Assembly (NCBI GenBank): GCA_013339765.2
Contig: CM023449.1
Coordinates: 222,713,992-222,777,991 of the forward strand
DNA length: 64,000 nt
Origin: Haemaphysalis longicornis
Taxonomy: Eukaryota; Arthropoda; Arachnida; Ixodida; Ixodidae
Reading direction: 5' to 3'
Shown: positions 33,595-45,222 of the stretch, piece by piece
Position numbering within the stretch: position 1 is the first letter of the stretch
How the letters are laid out: every line of letters begins with the position of its first letter
The notes under the pieces: generated by a model
Databases searched by the model: none
Seen by the model: the letters and a program-made list of their open reading frames with translations, nothing else
What the model was told of the DNA's origin: nothing
Position numbers and translations under genes: made by a program

Positions 33595-35110
33595 ATGAAA
33601 GAAGACGATACCATCCGTCTTATCCGGGCCTTTGTTCTATCGAGGCTGACATACACAATGCCCTACATGACTCTAACCAAGACAGATACAGAAACACTTA
33701 ACACCCTCATCCGTAAAGCCACGAAACAAGCCCTTGGGGTCCCCATGAGCGCGTCAACCGATCAGGTCCTACGCATGGGTCTGCACAACACGGTGGACGA
33801 GCTCATAGAGGGCCACCTATACAGCCAGAGAGCACGGCTTGCAATGACAAACACCGGTCTAAAACTGTTGAACTGATTCAAATGGAGCTCCCCAGACGTA
33901 AAGCCGAACAAGCAGCTTCCTGAGCGGTGGCGGCATAATATCTTATCCAACGCACTGCCAAAGAACATGCACCCAGTTCACCACTCCGGTCGACGAGAAG
34001 CTAGAGCGAAAGCCTTAGACGAGAACTCCGGCACCCTCCCGGAAACGGTCAACACGGATGCAGCCTCAATCCGTGGTCGAAGTGCAAAGACAGTGGCAGT
34101 CACCACAAAAACAGAGCTCCTTGTCAGTGCCACCGTAATAACCGCATCGACCAAAGAAGCGGAAGAGCTAGCTGTGGCGCTGGCCCTCACGCAGAGGGAA
34201 GCCACGGTGGTCGTAACAGACTCCCAGGAGGCGTGCAGGAGCTTCAGTTCGGGCTGGATGGCACCAGCAATGCGCCGCATGCTCTCAACCAAATTCCCCG
34301 ACAGATGATGATGATGAATAAATCTTTATTTGTCAAGCTGGTGCAGATGTTAGGGCACCCGCCCGGTGGGGGGCTTCCCTATTCCGGGATACCCTGCAGC
34401 TCGGCTGGCTGTCCAGGCCCCCGACAGAAAAGTAAGGATTGTGTGGACGCCTGCACATGCTTCCATGGAGGGCCACGAATTTGCCCACCAAAAGGCCCGA
34501 GAACTTGCCGACCAGGCCTCGGAGGATGTGGAGAAGCCTATGCCTCTTTTAACATACCACGAAATGACACAAGATTACAAGCTCAATCGATGGGCTTTCC
34601 CGCTACCTCACCCAAACCTCACAAAATCTCGAGAAACAACACTTACCTCGGTATTCTGAATCCTTCCTCCACTCGATCCTCCGGTCGAGGAGATCCTTGA
34701 AATCGATTTCCCCACGCATAAGCGTTGCAAAATCCTCCCCTCAGCCGAATGGAGGGAGCAATGGAGTGGAGGAGGAACTCAGAATACGGCACTTAGACTC
34801 CCATAAACCAACACCTTCCCGCATCCAAATTAGACTACACCGGATATCGCCCACCCAATATACAGCAGAATGCAAATACTGCCAAGAACCTGGTACACTA
34901 CGACATATTATCCTAGATGTAGAAAAAACAAGCACCCACCACCCCTTCCCCGCATCCCAGATCCTCAAGAGTATAGTGGGAGACACTGCTGTCCGGCCCC
35001 TGCCTCTCGGACCAGCTCCTGCTCACCGAAAGGGCAGCCGGTGCTAAGACAGCTCACGGATTCCTGTGAAGAGGGAACCACTCCTACAAGGACACCATAA
35101 ATGCTCTGAC
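33595..35110 (+). pseudogene. older LINE ORF2 copy of the same group (RNase H and CCHC part)
   Basis: Frame pieces match the 29446-31886 ORF2 downstream of the RT core: AFVLSRLTYTMPYMTLTKTD, GLHNTVDELIEGHLYSQRAR, the RNase H residues NTDAAS, EAEELAVALAL, TDSQEA and VWTPAHASMEG, then a decayed CCHC (CKYCQEPGTLRHIIL). Several frameshifts and a 114-bp insertion at 34305-34418 break it. The 3' end is GACAATAAACG followed by the (CT)n tract. Confidence 0.82.
34305..34418 (-). mobile_element. 114-bp LINE 3' end inserted into the older LINE
   Basis: Flanked by the direct repeat CCCCGACAG (34296-34304, 34419-34427). Read on the minus strand it ends GACAAATAAAGATTTATTCA then TCATCATCAT, and resembles the 3' end at 7434-7530. 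Removing it plus one duplicate restores the host frame KFPDRKVRIVWTPAH. Confidence 0.85.
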
Positions 35111-35122
35111 AATAAACGTTTT

Positions 35123-35184
35123 CCTCTCTCTCTCCCCCCCCCTCTCTCTCTCTCTCTCTCCTCTCTCTCCTCCTCTCTCTCTCT

Positions 35185-35249
<65 letters not shown>
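35123..35249 (+). repeat. (CT)n microsatellite
   Basis: About 127 bases of CT with a C8 interruption and a few CCTC steps, immediately after the LINE 3' end. Confidence 0.97.
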
Positions 35250-35253
<4 letters not shown>

Positions 35254-35270
35254 GAGCGCTTTGGTTCAAC

Positions 35271-35292
35271 ACCACCTAGTCTAGGTGGTTGT
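35271..35292. repeat. short perfect palindrome
   Basis: CACCACCTAGTCTAGGTGGT: nine-base arms with almost no loop. Confidence 0.6.
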
Positions 35293-35414
35293 TTGGTTGG
35301 GGGGCGGGAAGATATAGCTCGTACACACACAGCAGGATTGGCCAGGAAAAGGGCGCTCACCGAGAGAAACTATATACTTAGCGTTTAAAGAAATGCATTT
35401 AGCAAATGCATTTA

Positions 35415-37511
35415 AAATAGGCACTTAGGGGGGAAATATAAACCGACAGAAAAATAAACTGCCCTAACATGAGATGAGCACCAGGAAGTGTAGAGAACCA
35501 ATATAAAATAAAAAAACAGTGAAAAGTATGTAAGGAAGTAAAACAAGACAAGTTGGTGAAGGAGAGGCAGTGGGCGGGGAGGCACTGATAGAAGTGATCA
35601 TAAACGCTGGGATCTTTTTGAGGGAAGCCCGGCATGACTATCTGGGGGCTACCACGGGAGGCGGCCAGATTCCGAAATGAATAAGTGTACGGCGGAGCAA
35701 AGATCTGCGCGGCTAAAACCCAGCACCTTTGCCCCGAATGATAATATTAGCGGAACAGACAGTGCGAAGGCCGATTGATTAAACCTCTTTTCTAAGTGTC
35801 TTTTTCATATAGAGGAGTACCATCGGCAGGAGGGGAAAAAAATTCCTGTGGTCTCTAATTCGTTACAAAATACACGGAGTGGTAAAGGGGCCAGATTGCA
35901 GCGGTACAAGTTATAATTTAAACTTGGGACAACACAGCAAAAACTGGTGAGGGTAACTTCCCAAGCCCGTGACTGACTAATCCGGCACTTCCATGAGGGT
36001 GGGAGGTGCTCTAGATCAGAGCTTGCGTACTCAGATTCAGCCCGGCATTATGGCAGGCCTAATCTTCGGTCCCAACCGAAGATGCCGAGGTTAGAAAATT
36101 TATGGGCGGCAGGATTTCCACCACCGGGCCATCCAATGCAATGCCCGCCAGAGTGTTTGCCGATTCGTTGAGCCAGATGCCTGCATGTGCAGCCACCCAC
36201 ACCAAACGAAGTTTTTGTCAACAACCTCCTTGGTTTTTGTAAAGACGGAGGCAGCAAATGCCCAAGGGGTCGACGTAGGGGAGACGTCTTTGGGCACGAT
36301 AGAGCAGTGCAAACAGAAGGAGAATCTGTAAGCACAATTGCGAGTTGTGTAGCAGAATCTAGCTTTCTAAGGGCCAGGACAATCGCTAAATATTCAGCAT
36401 GAAAAGAGGTAGTAAAGTCAGGCAATCGGAGGGGAAAGGCCCAATCTAAACCGGGAGAAAAAATGCCCACTCCTGCCTTCTCATTCCGGACAGAGGCGTC
36501 GGTTGCAAAGATTAAATGGGAGGGGAAACGGGTAAGGTGATCCCGAAAAAGGCCCGAAACTGAGAGGCTCGATTGAAGTAATTTAGCATTGTGGGAAACA
36601 TTTCATCGAAGGCTACCTCTAAAGTTGAGTTCGAATGATTAGGAACAGGGACAGACAAAATGGCTACATGCAACGAGTCTAGTAATGACTGTACACGTAT
36701 AATCTGCGGGCGTTTGAACCGGGACCATAGACTGCTGAAAAATAACGGAGGCCATGTTGCGAAGGCAGTTTGCGGTCTGGATATGGGCGACGCCATTACT
36801 CTTATGAATGTGTCAACAGTGAGGACATGCATGCCGGAGACTAGAAGGGGACTTCCACGTACCAAATGTTGATCGGAACATATCGGGGAAGGCCCAGGCA
36901 TAATCCTAGGGTTTGCCGTTCCCGCGTTACCAGCGGCCAAAGTTTGCTTCCTGAAAAGAGCACACGTCCAAATTCTAGGATTGGCCGTACGGTATACATT
37001 CGGTAGACCATTAATAAAGTGTCACGGCGCAAACCAAATATCTTATTACTTAGGCTTCTCAAAACAGAGACAGACCACGCTAATTTGGTAGTAATACAAT
37101 CAATGTGTGGGCGCCAGCTCAGATTGCACTCGTATATTGTTCCCAGGTGTTTTAAGGAATCGACCTGGGGAATGGTTTGTTGGCGGTAGCCGGAAAAACA
37201 AAGAGAGCAAGCAGAGGAGATCCTGCCAAGTCTCTAAGCCGCATAAATAGGTCTGCAGACGTAGGTACGACATGTGTATGTCCTTGGCTGGCGCGAAAAA
37301 AAGCAATGTCGTCAGCGCAAATGTAGACCTGAATGTCTGTATTTAGGGGAATAGAAGCCGCGAGTCGCGCGCGCTCATGGAGTGATGAGGGGATCGCGAT
37401 TGTTTCGGTTTCTTTGCACTTCACTTCCACACTTGAACATGCGCTGCTTCCAAGGCCGAGGATTTCGCCTCGTGAGGCACTCCAAATTTTTGTCTTCCTA
37501 AAGGATGTCAT
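35415..37511 (-). pseudogene. decayed LINE ORF2, second family
   Basis: Minus-strand pieces in order: VQVYICADDIAFFRA-like RT motif C (37511-37152), FGLRRDTLLMVYRMYTVRPI and LEFGRVLF (37062-36841), then an RNase H part HAEYLAIVLALRKLDSATQL with AIVLTDSPSVCTAL (36470-36048). Frames are broken many times. ATAAACTGCCCTAACATGAG near 35454 is shared with 44778 (ATAAAGCTGCCCGAACATGA) and may mark the family's 3' end. Confidence 0.7.
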
Positions 37512-38288
37512 TGTGTAAAAATTTCACTCCTAATGGTATAAATTAAAACCATAATTAACAATATCAAGTCGGGTGGTAGTGATCAGTGTTCAGCCAGTGA
37601 GAGTCGGAAACGGGATATATACTATCATCATCATGAAATATTACCATCAACACAAAAAAGGCGCAAGCCAGCGCACGTGCCCGAAAGCAAGTCGCCAGGA
37701 ACAACAACAACAACAACAAGTTCGCAGCTCTCGAAGTCATTTGGCCCCGGTGTTCTTGCCATCCGAGAACAAACTCAACCCTGCCCGACGCTATCCGCGA
37801 GCTCTCAAGGTAACGGTAGGAGGGGCCTCGCAGTGTTTCCCAGCGAATCGCGCTTGCATGCTTCAGCACCCAGGCGACCAGTCTGTGTTTCGCGCTGGCC
37901 GTCGCTCCATTTCTCGAACCCGGAGAGTAGGCCTAAGCCTAATGTCCAGACACAGCGTACTTTTTTCTTTGGTTTGTTTAAAGAGCGTCGTCGCTCGGTT
38001 GTGCCCAGTCGGTTATAAAGGAGGCTATGCGCTGCCACGAGGGTTTATTCGGTCAGCAGGTTTGGGGTGCGCTTAAAGTAATTTTTTTAAGGTTCTTAGT
38101 GAGAGAGGCTAGCCAGCACTGCCTTCCCTAATAATCGGCTGCCTTATTTGTCTTCGACCCCCTGGAGCTACAGCCACTGTGCTTCTTATGAGCTCGCAAT
38201 GTTGATATCAAAGAGCGCATCAGCGCTGGTTCAGACTTCCGAAACCCCGCGTCTTTGCATTTTGTGCAGTTTCGCTACCAAAGACACA
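37512..38288. other. no gene seen
   Basis: Contains a short CAA run near 37702. Overlapping frames show no recognised domain. Confidence 0.4.
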
Positions 38289-38903
38289 TACAGTAATCAC
38301 TCGCCAAAAATTTTGTTATAAGCAGTGGTTTGATGTAAGCGACAACTTGAGAAAAGCTAAAGCATTTGAGCTTGTAACTGCGCCACAGCTGTGAGGAATC
38401 AAAACACAATGTATTTCGTGAAGCAAAACTTTACTAAGGTGCAAACAAGACAGCGAGTTTTGGCTGTTTGAAGCTCTTGGTGGGCGCGAGCAACCGCTGC
38501 TCTAATTTGTCCAAGCATTGCATGATGCTGCGGTCGCCGCACAGAAAAGTGGAAGTGGCAGTGGCCACATTTATAGGGGACGTGCGGGCGTCACGGAACG
38601 CTACGAGAGTTCCGCGCTGGAAAGCGCCGCAAACGCAGTGGCTCGAGTTTTAGGTTGTATTTGCTGAGCCAAAAAACGATTAACCGCTCATTGTGGGTGC
38701 ACAGCGCAATCATAAAAACCGACCGGTTTTACACTAGGGGCTTCGCATAATCACTGGGAAATTTTTTCCCGAACTGTGCAGCTGTTAAGTTTGCGACACA
38801 GGAGATTTTTTTTTTTTTTTTTTTTGCGCCCTGGCGACACTGCTAATTCTATGGAACGACTGTCGGTGTTCGCGAACCATCTCGATTGATTGTAGGGTTT
38901 AAC

Positions 38904-41310
38904 CAGTGTTGTACACGTTCCTCCAAAATAGGAACGAAAGCTCGTTCCTCGTTCCTTGCCAATTTTGAAACGAGTTCCCGTTACAAGTTCCTTTATTGCG
39001 AAAGGAACGCGTTCCAGTTCCACTTCGAAAATTGGAACGTGTCGTTACATTAACGTTACAATTAGATTTTTAAATTAAAATATAGTGTCGAATAATCCTG
39101 GGTCGAAATTAAGTGAGACATTTAAAACTCACATCAAACTACGTATATTATACGAATATTAATACCACCGGCAGCAGATTATCTGGAGATAATGATAATC
39201 AAAAGAAACGCTCCTAGGGGAATTTTTTCAGGGAGCACCCGACAAAATCCAGACGGCTCGAGGGCATTTCGATGCAGGATATTTCGGTGCGGAAATTTCG
39301 GTGTACGGACATATCGGTGTACGGGCGTTTCGGTGCACGCACATTTCGGTGTACGGACATTTCGGTGTACGGACATTTCGGTGTACGGACATTTCGGCGA
39401 CCAAATTATCCGGTGCTTGCCGGTTTGCGACAGCCGTTATATTTTTATTTCCGCTTTACCTGGGTTATGGACAACAATCTGGAGCAGTGAATTAATTTTT
39501 TTGATTGATGCCATGTCAGATCTTTGCCAGGTATTTTTAGAAGTTTTACATTTATATATTTTTGTTTAATACCTCTTCCTGGGGCACCTGTTATGCAGCC
39601 GATTGAATTCTTTAGCACGCGTTTTTTTTTTTTTATTTATGACAGGTTGTTAATTTATATTCGCTCTTTTTTAGCTAAGACAGTTACCCGTGTGTACGAT
39701 GGTCTACCGCCTCTTTTGTATTTTTTTTAAATTACACACCCCCAAATTACATAAATTACATGCACACTCTCAATATCCAAAAAGTAACAAACATTAGCTA
39801 GCCCCCCAGAATGAATAGAACCTTATGAAGAGTATTACGTAGGCTGGGCTGCCTTGCTAAAATGAATTCGCAAACACTGGTCTAGGATATTGTCGGGGAG
39901 GAAAACGGGCCTTTTGGAAAACAGCCGTAGGCTCTAATGTCCTAAATGCTGATTAAGCGCGTACCGGTTGTGCATACAAATTCCACCCATTGTGTTCGGG
40001 ACAACCAACCTTCGTTTAATGTTAACAAGCCTACATTTACCACATTTTAATTTTTTGTTCTAGCGCCCCCCCCCCCCTCCCTCCTCCCACCTCCCGCCTG
40101 TACGCTTGAATCTCGTACATATTTTTTTTTTCAGCCATATTATTTTCGGTTTCCCCTGAAAATCCTACTGGCGTGGTGGAGTTCACGGTCTCCGAAGCGT
40201 CACCGCAGTGATTTTTTCTTTTTTATTTAGAACATACTGCTAGCCTCTTAGTGGAGGCTTTTGCAGGAATTGGGTGATACATTCAGAACAATGACGTTGC
40301 ACACTTCGCGTTTAAAACAGAGAAAAAGCTTTACATTCACCATGGGCGCACGAAACCTCTATAATGTGACACAAAAAGCCACCCAAAAAGCCGCTGAGAC
40401 CACAATGGCCACTATCGTTTGCTGGCTACGCCCTTCCGCGCGTCGCGGTCATATATCGACGGCGCCCCCACTCCAGGAATCGCTCTTTCTGCGCCTTCAG
40501 TCGCCCCCTTGGGAATTAACTCATCAAGTCACGCATATCATGGACACCCCAGGTATACATCGCTTCCTCCCATTATAAGGAGCAAAAAAAAAATGAATAG
40601 GCTAGTGTGACGAGAGCGGCAACAATCGTCTTCGAGTTTTCGAAGTCCAGTCGACGCAATGGTAAAGCTCAAGTGACACTCCTCTGCGGGCAGGCCCGCA
40701 GGCCCGCAGGCAGTGGCAGGCCCGCGGAACTAATCCCCCTACCGCGACGAATGCCCAAGTGCCCAACCGGATCCCCGTCAACCCAGTAACAACGCATACG
40801 ACAGAACGGACAGACTGCTAAAACTCCCTATTCTTTCCCCGCCAGGGAACAATTCTAGCGGCCAGACGCGCATTCTGGCGATTCTGGCCTCCCCAGACAA
40901 ACGATGAAGGGTGAAAAGCATTCTCGCGGCTACGCTATTCACCCGTCGAACGCCGCGTAAGCAACCAGCATGAAAGCAAGCACAAGCTGCGGCCTGCTGC
41001 GTGGTTATTCTTCTGCCTTTGACTTTCGAGGAAGCACGTACGGCTGAAGGGCGGGCAAACTGACCAGCTTATAGGAAGAGAAATGCAGTAGCGCTTTGTG
41101 GATTTTTGTACTCGAGCCTTGGCATCAAAAACAGCCAAATCCTAGCGATGTAACGGCAGGAACGCCGTTCCTGCCGTTCCTTCAAAAACGTAACGAGTTA
41201 CCGTTACAGTTCCGCCGACCCTTAATGGAACGGTGGCGTTCCTCCGTTCCTCCAAAAAGGAACTAGTTCCAGGAACGCCGTTCCTTGTAACGCCGTTCCG
41301 TACAACACTG
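38904..41310. mobile_element. 2.4-kb hAT-like non-autonomous element
   Basis: Ends CAGTGTTGTACACGTTCC and (inverse) CAGTGTTGTACGGAACGG. The 8-bp target duplication is GGTTTAAC / GGTTGAAC (38896-38903, 41311-41318), one mismatch. Both ends carry dense GGAACG / CGTTCC repeats over about 150 bases, as hAT subterminal regions do. The interior has a 16-bp tandem repeat and poly-T runs but no transposase. Confidence 0.85.
39285..39404 (+). repeat. 16-bp tandem repeat inside the hAT-like element
   Basis: About six to seven units of ACATTTCGGTGTACGG with variants such as GCGTTTCGGTGCACGC. Because 16 is not a multiple of three, all three frames translate to rotations of the same peptide, which explains the long apparent frame. 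Confidence 0.9.
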
Positions 41311-41893
41311 GGTTGAACGCGCTGACGCAACGCAGGCGATGAGGCGCGCCGTAGTGGAGGGCTCCGGATTAATTTTGACCACCTGGGGATCTTTAACGTG
41401 CGCCGAAATCTCGTACACACGGGCGTTTTTGCTTTTCTCCTCCATCAGAAAAGCGGCCGCCACGGCCGTGAATCGAACCCGCGACCTCGTGCTCAGCAGC
41501 GCAACGCCTTAGCCACTGAGCCACCGCGGCGGGTTCGCGAACCATCTCGTCCTCGCCATTGACCAATGCCCAGGAACAAAATTCAATGGCCCTACCACAC
41601 ATTTGGACTGTTTGTTTAAAGTCGGATGGGGCGAATTGAGCATGACCGGCTCGAGAAAATCACCGGGGAAACACCAGCTTGCGTTGACCCGCCATGTTGA
41701 AAGCCTGAATCGGGCTGAGTCGCCGCCGCTGGGCGACGCCTCCGCTCGCCACTTCGCTCTAAGCGTTTCAAGCTATTCGTGCTCTTCGATTAATGCGGCC
41801 TAGAATGCATGTGTTTGGGTTGGGACCAGAAGAAATTTCGAATAAAGCGATATTTTGAGTCAAGCGAGTTCGTTATAACGAGGGATTACTGTA

Positions 41894-42244
41894 TATGCAT
41901 TTGGTTTGGTTGTATCGGGAACTGCACGGTGTTGCGGCAATTTTTTTTTTTTTTTTGCTACGTTTGTTGCTGCTCCTTTAACCTGATTGGTTTTCAAACA
42001 TCTGTGTTAGGACATTTTCCCCGCGCTAATGCTGCAGCGCTTTCGCTTCGCTTGCGCTTGCGAAGAGCGTGGCGTATTACTGCAAAACATTCGGTGGCGT
42101 TGAATTGGAGGTTCAGCCTATGATATTTCCTCAGACGGCAAAGCATTCAACTCCGTTCAGGTTTTCACTTTTTCCGTGACACAGCTAATCAACGGCGAGA
42201 CGTTCTATTTTTTTGTGTTTTCGGCGCAGCGGTCGGCAGTTCGT

Positions 42245-42315
<71 letters not shown>

Positions 42316-42750
42316 TTTGTATTTATGTGTACAATTTACTAATGTTTGATTCTTTTCATTAAAAACTGATACCGTGCCCTCGATATGCGAAACTTCGTGG
42401 GAACATTGTGGGAAGGGAACATTTTCGGTGTCTGGATATGCATGCCAACGTAACAAGGAACCACTGTACGCTTGCGCTTTGTAGGGTTTTGTGATGCGCA
42501 GTAGATGTTGACTTCCTTGGATAACATTTTATTAAAGGTTAATTCATTCTGCACATCATTTAATAGGTGAAAGGAAATGCAGGGTGAAAACAAAAACAAA
42601 AAAAAAAAACCAGTGGACCACGTGCAATGTATATACGAAACTATTTCAAAAAAACCGCACAAAACACTTGCGGTTTTCACCTAAATGCATTGCGCAGTCT
42701 TAATTTTTGGCCGCAAATTTGTGCCTTCACTCGGGAACTGAAGGAAAATT
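41894..42750. repeat. (ATTT)n microsatellite in unassigned sequence
   Basis: ATTT units run from about 42245 to 42318. The surroundings hold no recognised gene. Confidence 0.85.
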
Positions 42751-42753
42751 CTA

Positions 42754-43138
42754 CAGGGTGTCCCAGCTATCATGCACCAAGATTTAAAAAAAATAGTAAT
42801 GGCGTAACTCGAAGAAAACCTAGTGCATAATGTTTGCAGTACTGTGGAAAAACGGGCAGCATTTTTTTCGTTAATTAGACTTAACTAATTAATTGTAATT
42901 AGTTATCTAACTCGAGAAGTACTGTCCTAATCATTAAAGTGTGAATCAATGAAGCACTTGCAGGTACCCACGAGGAGCATCTAACTGCGGTATTTTCAGC
43001 GACGAACTAATTGCGCACTCATTTATTCTGACTGATAAAGAAAACCCGCGAAATATGAAAAATACCACCAGTTTTCTTCGAGTAACGCCATGGCTCTTTT
43101 TTTTTTAAATCTTGGTGCATGATAGCTGGGACACCCTG
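42754..43138. mobile_element. 385-bp Tc1/mariner-type MITE with 68-bp inverted repeats
   Basis: Arms begin CAGGGTGTCCCAGCTATCAT and continue GCACCAAGATTTAAA to TCGAAGAAAAC; the other end is the inverse (43070-43138). TA stands on both sides. CAGGGTGTCCC-type ends are common in Tc1/mariner MITEs. The centre is AT-rich and non-coding. Confidence 0.85.
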
Positions 43139-43140
43139 TA

Positions 43141-44315
43141 TATTCCCTTGCGCACAGCCATCACCCGGTTGGAAATGTAAGTGCGTGGCAATTTGTACGC
43201 CTGGACTTGGAATTTCTCGATCCCAGGCTCGCACACACAGAGAAAGAGATTCCAACAAGTACAATCCCGCTCAATTTGCCTCGAACACGCGAGTGGGGGT
43301 GGCACCGCACAGCGCGACCCTTTAGAACAGGGGTTCAGCTCTTCTGATGATCCCAAACACTTCCGCTCGGTGGCCACTTCCCTTCGACTAGTGAATGCGT
43401 AATGCCTGAATGCGGCAAATGAAATGCAGTTAAGCCCAACTTTGCGGAAAGGCTCAAGAAGTTTGATGCATGGTGCGTTCTTTGTCATTATCGGTGAAAA
43501 ATACAGATCATACATTTTCATTGCTTGATGCTGCTTAATTCTGGCTGCTTGAAATTTTAGCGATGCTTCCCGCAACCAGAGGCGTTATTGTTCGCGTCAC
43601 GGATCCCCACTGCTCGGTTTAAGTGGTTTAAGTTCTCTTCAGGTAATGAAACGAATAGCCGAGCTACAGCTGTTTATGCGGATAAAAGCACTCAACCCCC
43701 ATGCGTCACAATTTTCAGCCGCTGCCCAAGGCTGCGCTGAAGTACATCAGGTGCATTCAAGCGTTGCGTAATCGCCAGGTCAAATTTAGCGATGCCCCCG
43801 TAAAAAAAGAGGCTTTAAATTGTTCGCACCATCACACTGGTTTACTGTTTAAGTTCTCTTCAGGAATAAAATGAATAGCCGGGCTACAGCGTTTATGCGA
43901 TAAATTCCTCAGACCCCTGCGTAAATTTTTTACCGCTGCCCTGCGCTGAAGTACATCGGAATTAAACTGCCCTAAAAAACGGGCAAAGGTACTATTATGG
44001 GCTTAAACGGCCAAAGAGCAGCGCCATCATAAATTGAAACTTGCATACCTCACCTTCGCCGACCGAATTTACCCGCACCTTAAACCCAAACGTCAAAAAT
44101 ACATTATACGGATATTGAATTACTGGCCATTGGTTTCAATTTCGTTTTCTGATTATTCACCTACGCAGTTTAACGCCCGACAAACAGGCGGAGGGTTTGG
44201 TAGGCTCCGGTTATTGCTCGCCTATCTTTTCATAAATTGTCGAATGCATGAACACCGGGACGTTTCTTTCACCCATCCAAAATCACTCTTGCAAAGTTAA
44301 GCTCATTACGTTGCC
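43141..44315. other. no gene seen; two related stretches
   Basis: Sequence near 43620-43750 (AAGTTCTCTTCAGGTAATGA) recurs diverged near 43850-43960 (AAGTTCTCTTCAGGAATAAA), an old tandem duplication of about 220 bases. Confidence 0.5.
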
Positions 44316-44329
44316 ATTCGTTCGCTTTC

Positions 44330-44564
44330 GTTGATTTGATTGATGATTGATTGTGGGGTTTATAACGCGCCGACGCAACGCAGGCGATGAGGCGCGCCGT
44401 AGATGGAGGGCTCCGGATTAATTTTGACCACCTGGGGATCTTTATCGTGCGCCGAAATCTCGTACACACGGGCGTTTTTTGCTTTTCGCCTCCATCAGAA
44501 AAGCGGCCCGCCGCGGCCGGGAATCGAACCCGCGGACCTCGTGCTCAGCAGCGCAACGCCTTAG
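44330..44564 (-). mobile_element. tRNA-derived SINE (Ruka-like), 5'-truncated at insertion
   Basis: Minus orientation, tail TTGATTTGATTGATGATTGA, ending at CGCAACGCCTTAG so that about 22 bases of the head are missing. The 14-bp duplication ATTCGTTCGCTTTC flanks it (44316-44329, 44565-44578). The truncation therefore happened during insertion, as target-primed reverse transcription predicts. Confidence 0.92.
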
Positions 44565-44774
44565 ATTCGTTCGCTTTCACACACACGTTCATTTTAAGCA
44601 CGATAATAGAAAGGAATAGCCGCAGAAGCTAACATAACAAGATTTCAAGACGTGTTAAGGAATGAAGCTACCTAATTCTGTTAATGGTTGCGTATATATA
44701 TGCTTTTCCTTTTCTTTCTTTGTAGTTATGTGTTTGAGAAGTGCTTGTGTTTTTCTACATTTGGGTTTTTTTTC

Positions 44775-45010
44775 TAAATAAAGCTGCCCGAACATGAGAT
44801 GTAGCACCAGGAAGTGTTGAGACCAATGTAAAGTCCCTGCTACTCAAGGGACCCTGGACCACCTCCTGGGGACATGCTCGGGCCTGCAGGCAGCATGAGT
44901 TCGTCACATGAGGGCCCTCTGCAGTACCGCCCAGGACGACGACCTGACCTTCGCCGCTGAACGCACGGTCCCCAATACCGGCCCCTCCTGGGGCGCCCAA
45001 TTATCTAAAA
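44775..45010 (+). pseudogene. LINE ORF2 C-terminal fragment
   Basis: CTGGACCACCTCCTGGGGAC and what follows match, on the opposite strand, the minus-strand LINE fragment at 49917-50330 (LDHLLGTCSGLQAA). The start AATAAAGCTGCCCGAACATG is a LINE 3'-end-like word shared with 35454. Confidence 0.55.
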
Positions 45011-45222
45011 GCCATGCAAATGCATATGTGTTCTTGGGAGGGGGAGTCACTTTCGAGTTGTTTCGCGACGTGAGGATACAGAAAAGCACTGTGCCATGGC
45101 AAGAGCGCAAAGGGGGTGTCGCTTTGCGCCCTTGCCACAGTGCTTTTCTGCAGGTATCCTCTCGTTCCGAAACAACTCGCAGCGACTGCCCCCACCCAAG
45201 AACACATATGCATTTGCATGGC
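45011..45222. mobile_element. 212-bp palindromic foldback element, copy A
   Basis: Arms of about 90 bases are near-perfect inverted copies, from GCCATGCAAATGCATATGTG to GCAAAGGGGGTG and back. The centre is near 45117. The same element, inverted in context, lies at 49653-49916. No coding capacity. Confidence 0.85.

Larger units (their letters stand above)
38885..41532 (-). mobile_element. tRNA-derived SINE (Ruka-like), split by a hAT-like insertion
   Basis: Tail side at 38885-38903 (ATTGATTGTAGGGTTTAAC) and the remainder at 41319-41532, ending at the tRNA-like head GCCACCGCGGCGG. Together about 233 bp, full length. The 17-bp duplication GTTCGCGAACCATCTCG flanks it at 38868-38884 and 41533-41549. 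Confidence 0.92.
38291..41891. mobile_element. Tigger/pogo-like element hosting nested SINE and hAT
   Basis: Ends CAGTAATCACTCGCCAAAAA and (inverse) CAGTAATCCCTCGTTATAAC, with TA outside both (38289-38290, 41892-41893). Its own sequence is 38291-38884 and 41550-41891, about 936 bp without a transposase. The rest is the nested SINE with its hAT-like passenger and one copy of the SINE's target duplication. Confidence 0.75.

Noticed and set aside
29451..37511. CRISPR, phage or bacterial reverse transcriptase system
   Set aside because: RT is linked to RNase H and a CCHC box with LINE-type 3' ends, in a eukaryotic context with spliced genes.
39192..39569. 125-codon frame with FRCTDISVYGHFGVRTF repeats
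   Set aside because: It is the 16-bp tandem repeat inside the hAT-like element; all three frames give the same repeat.
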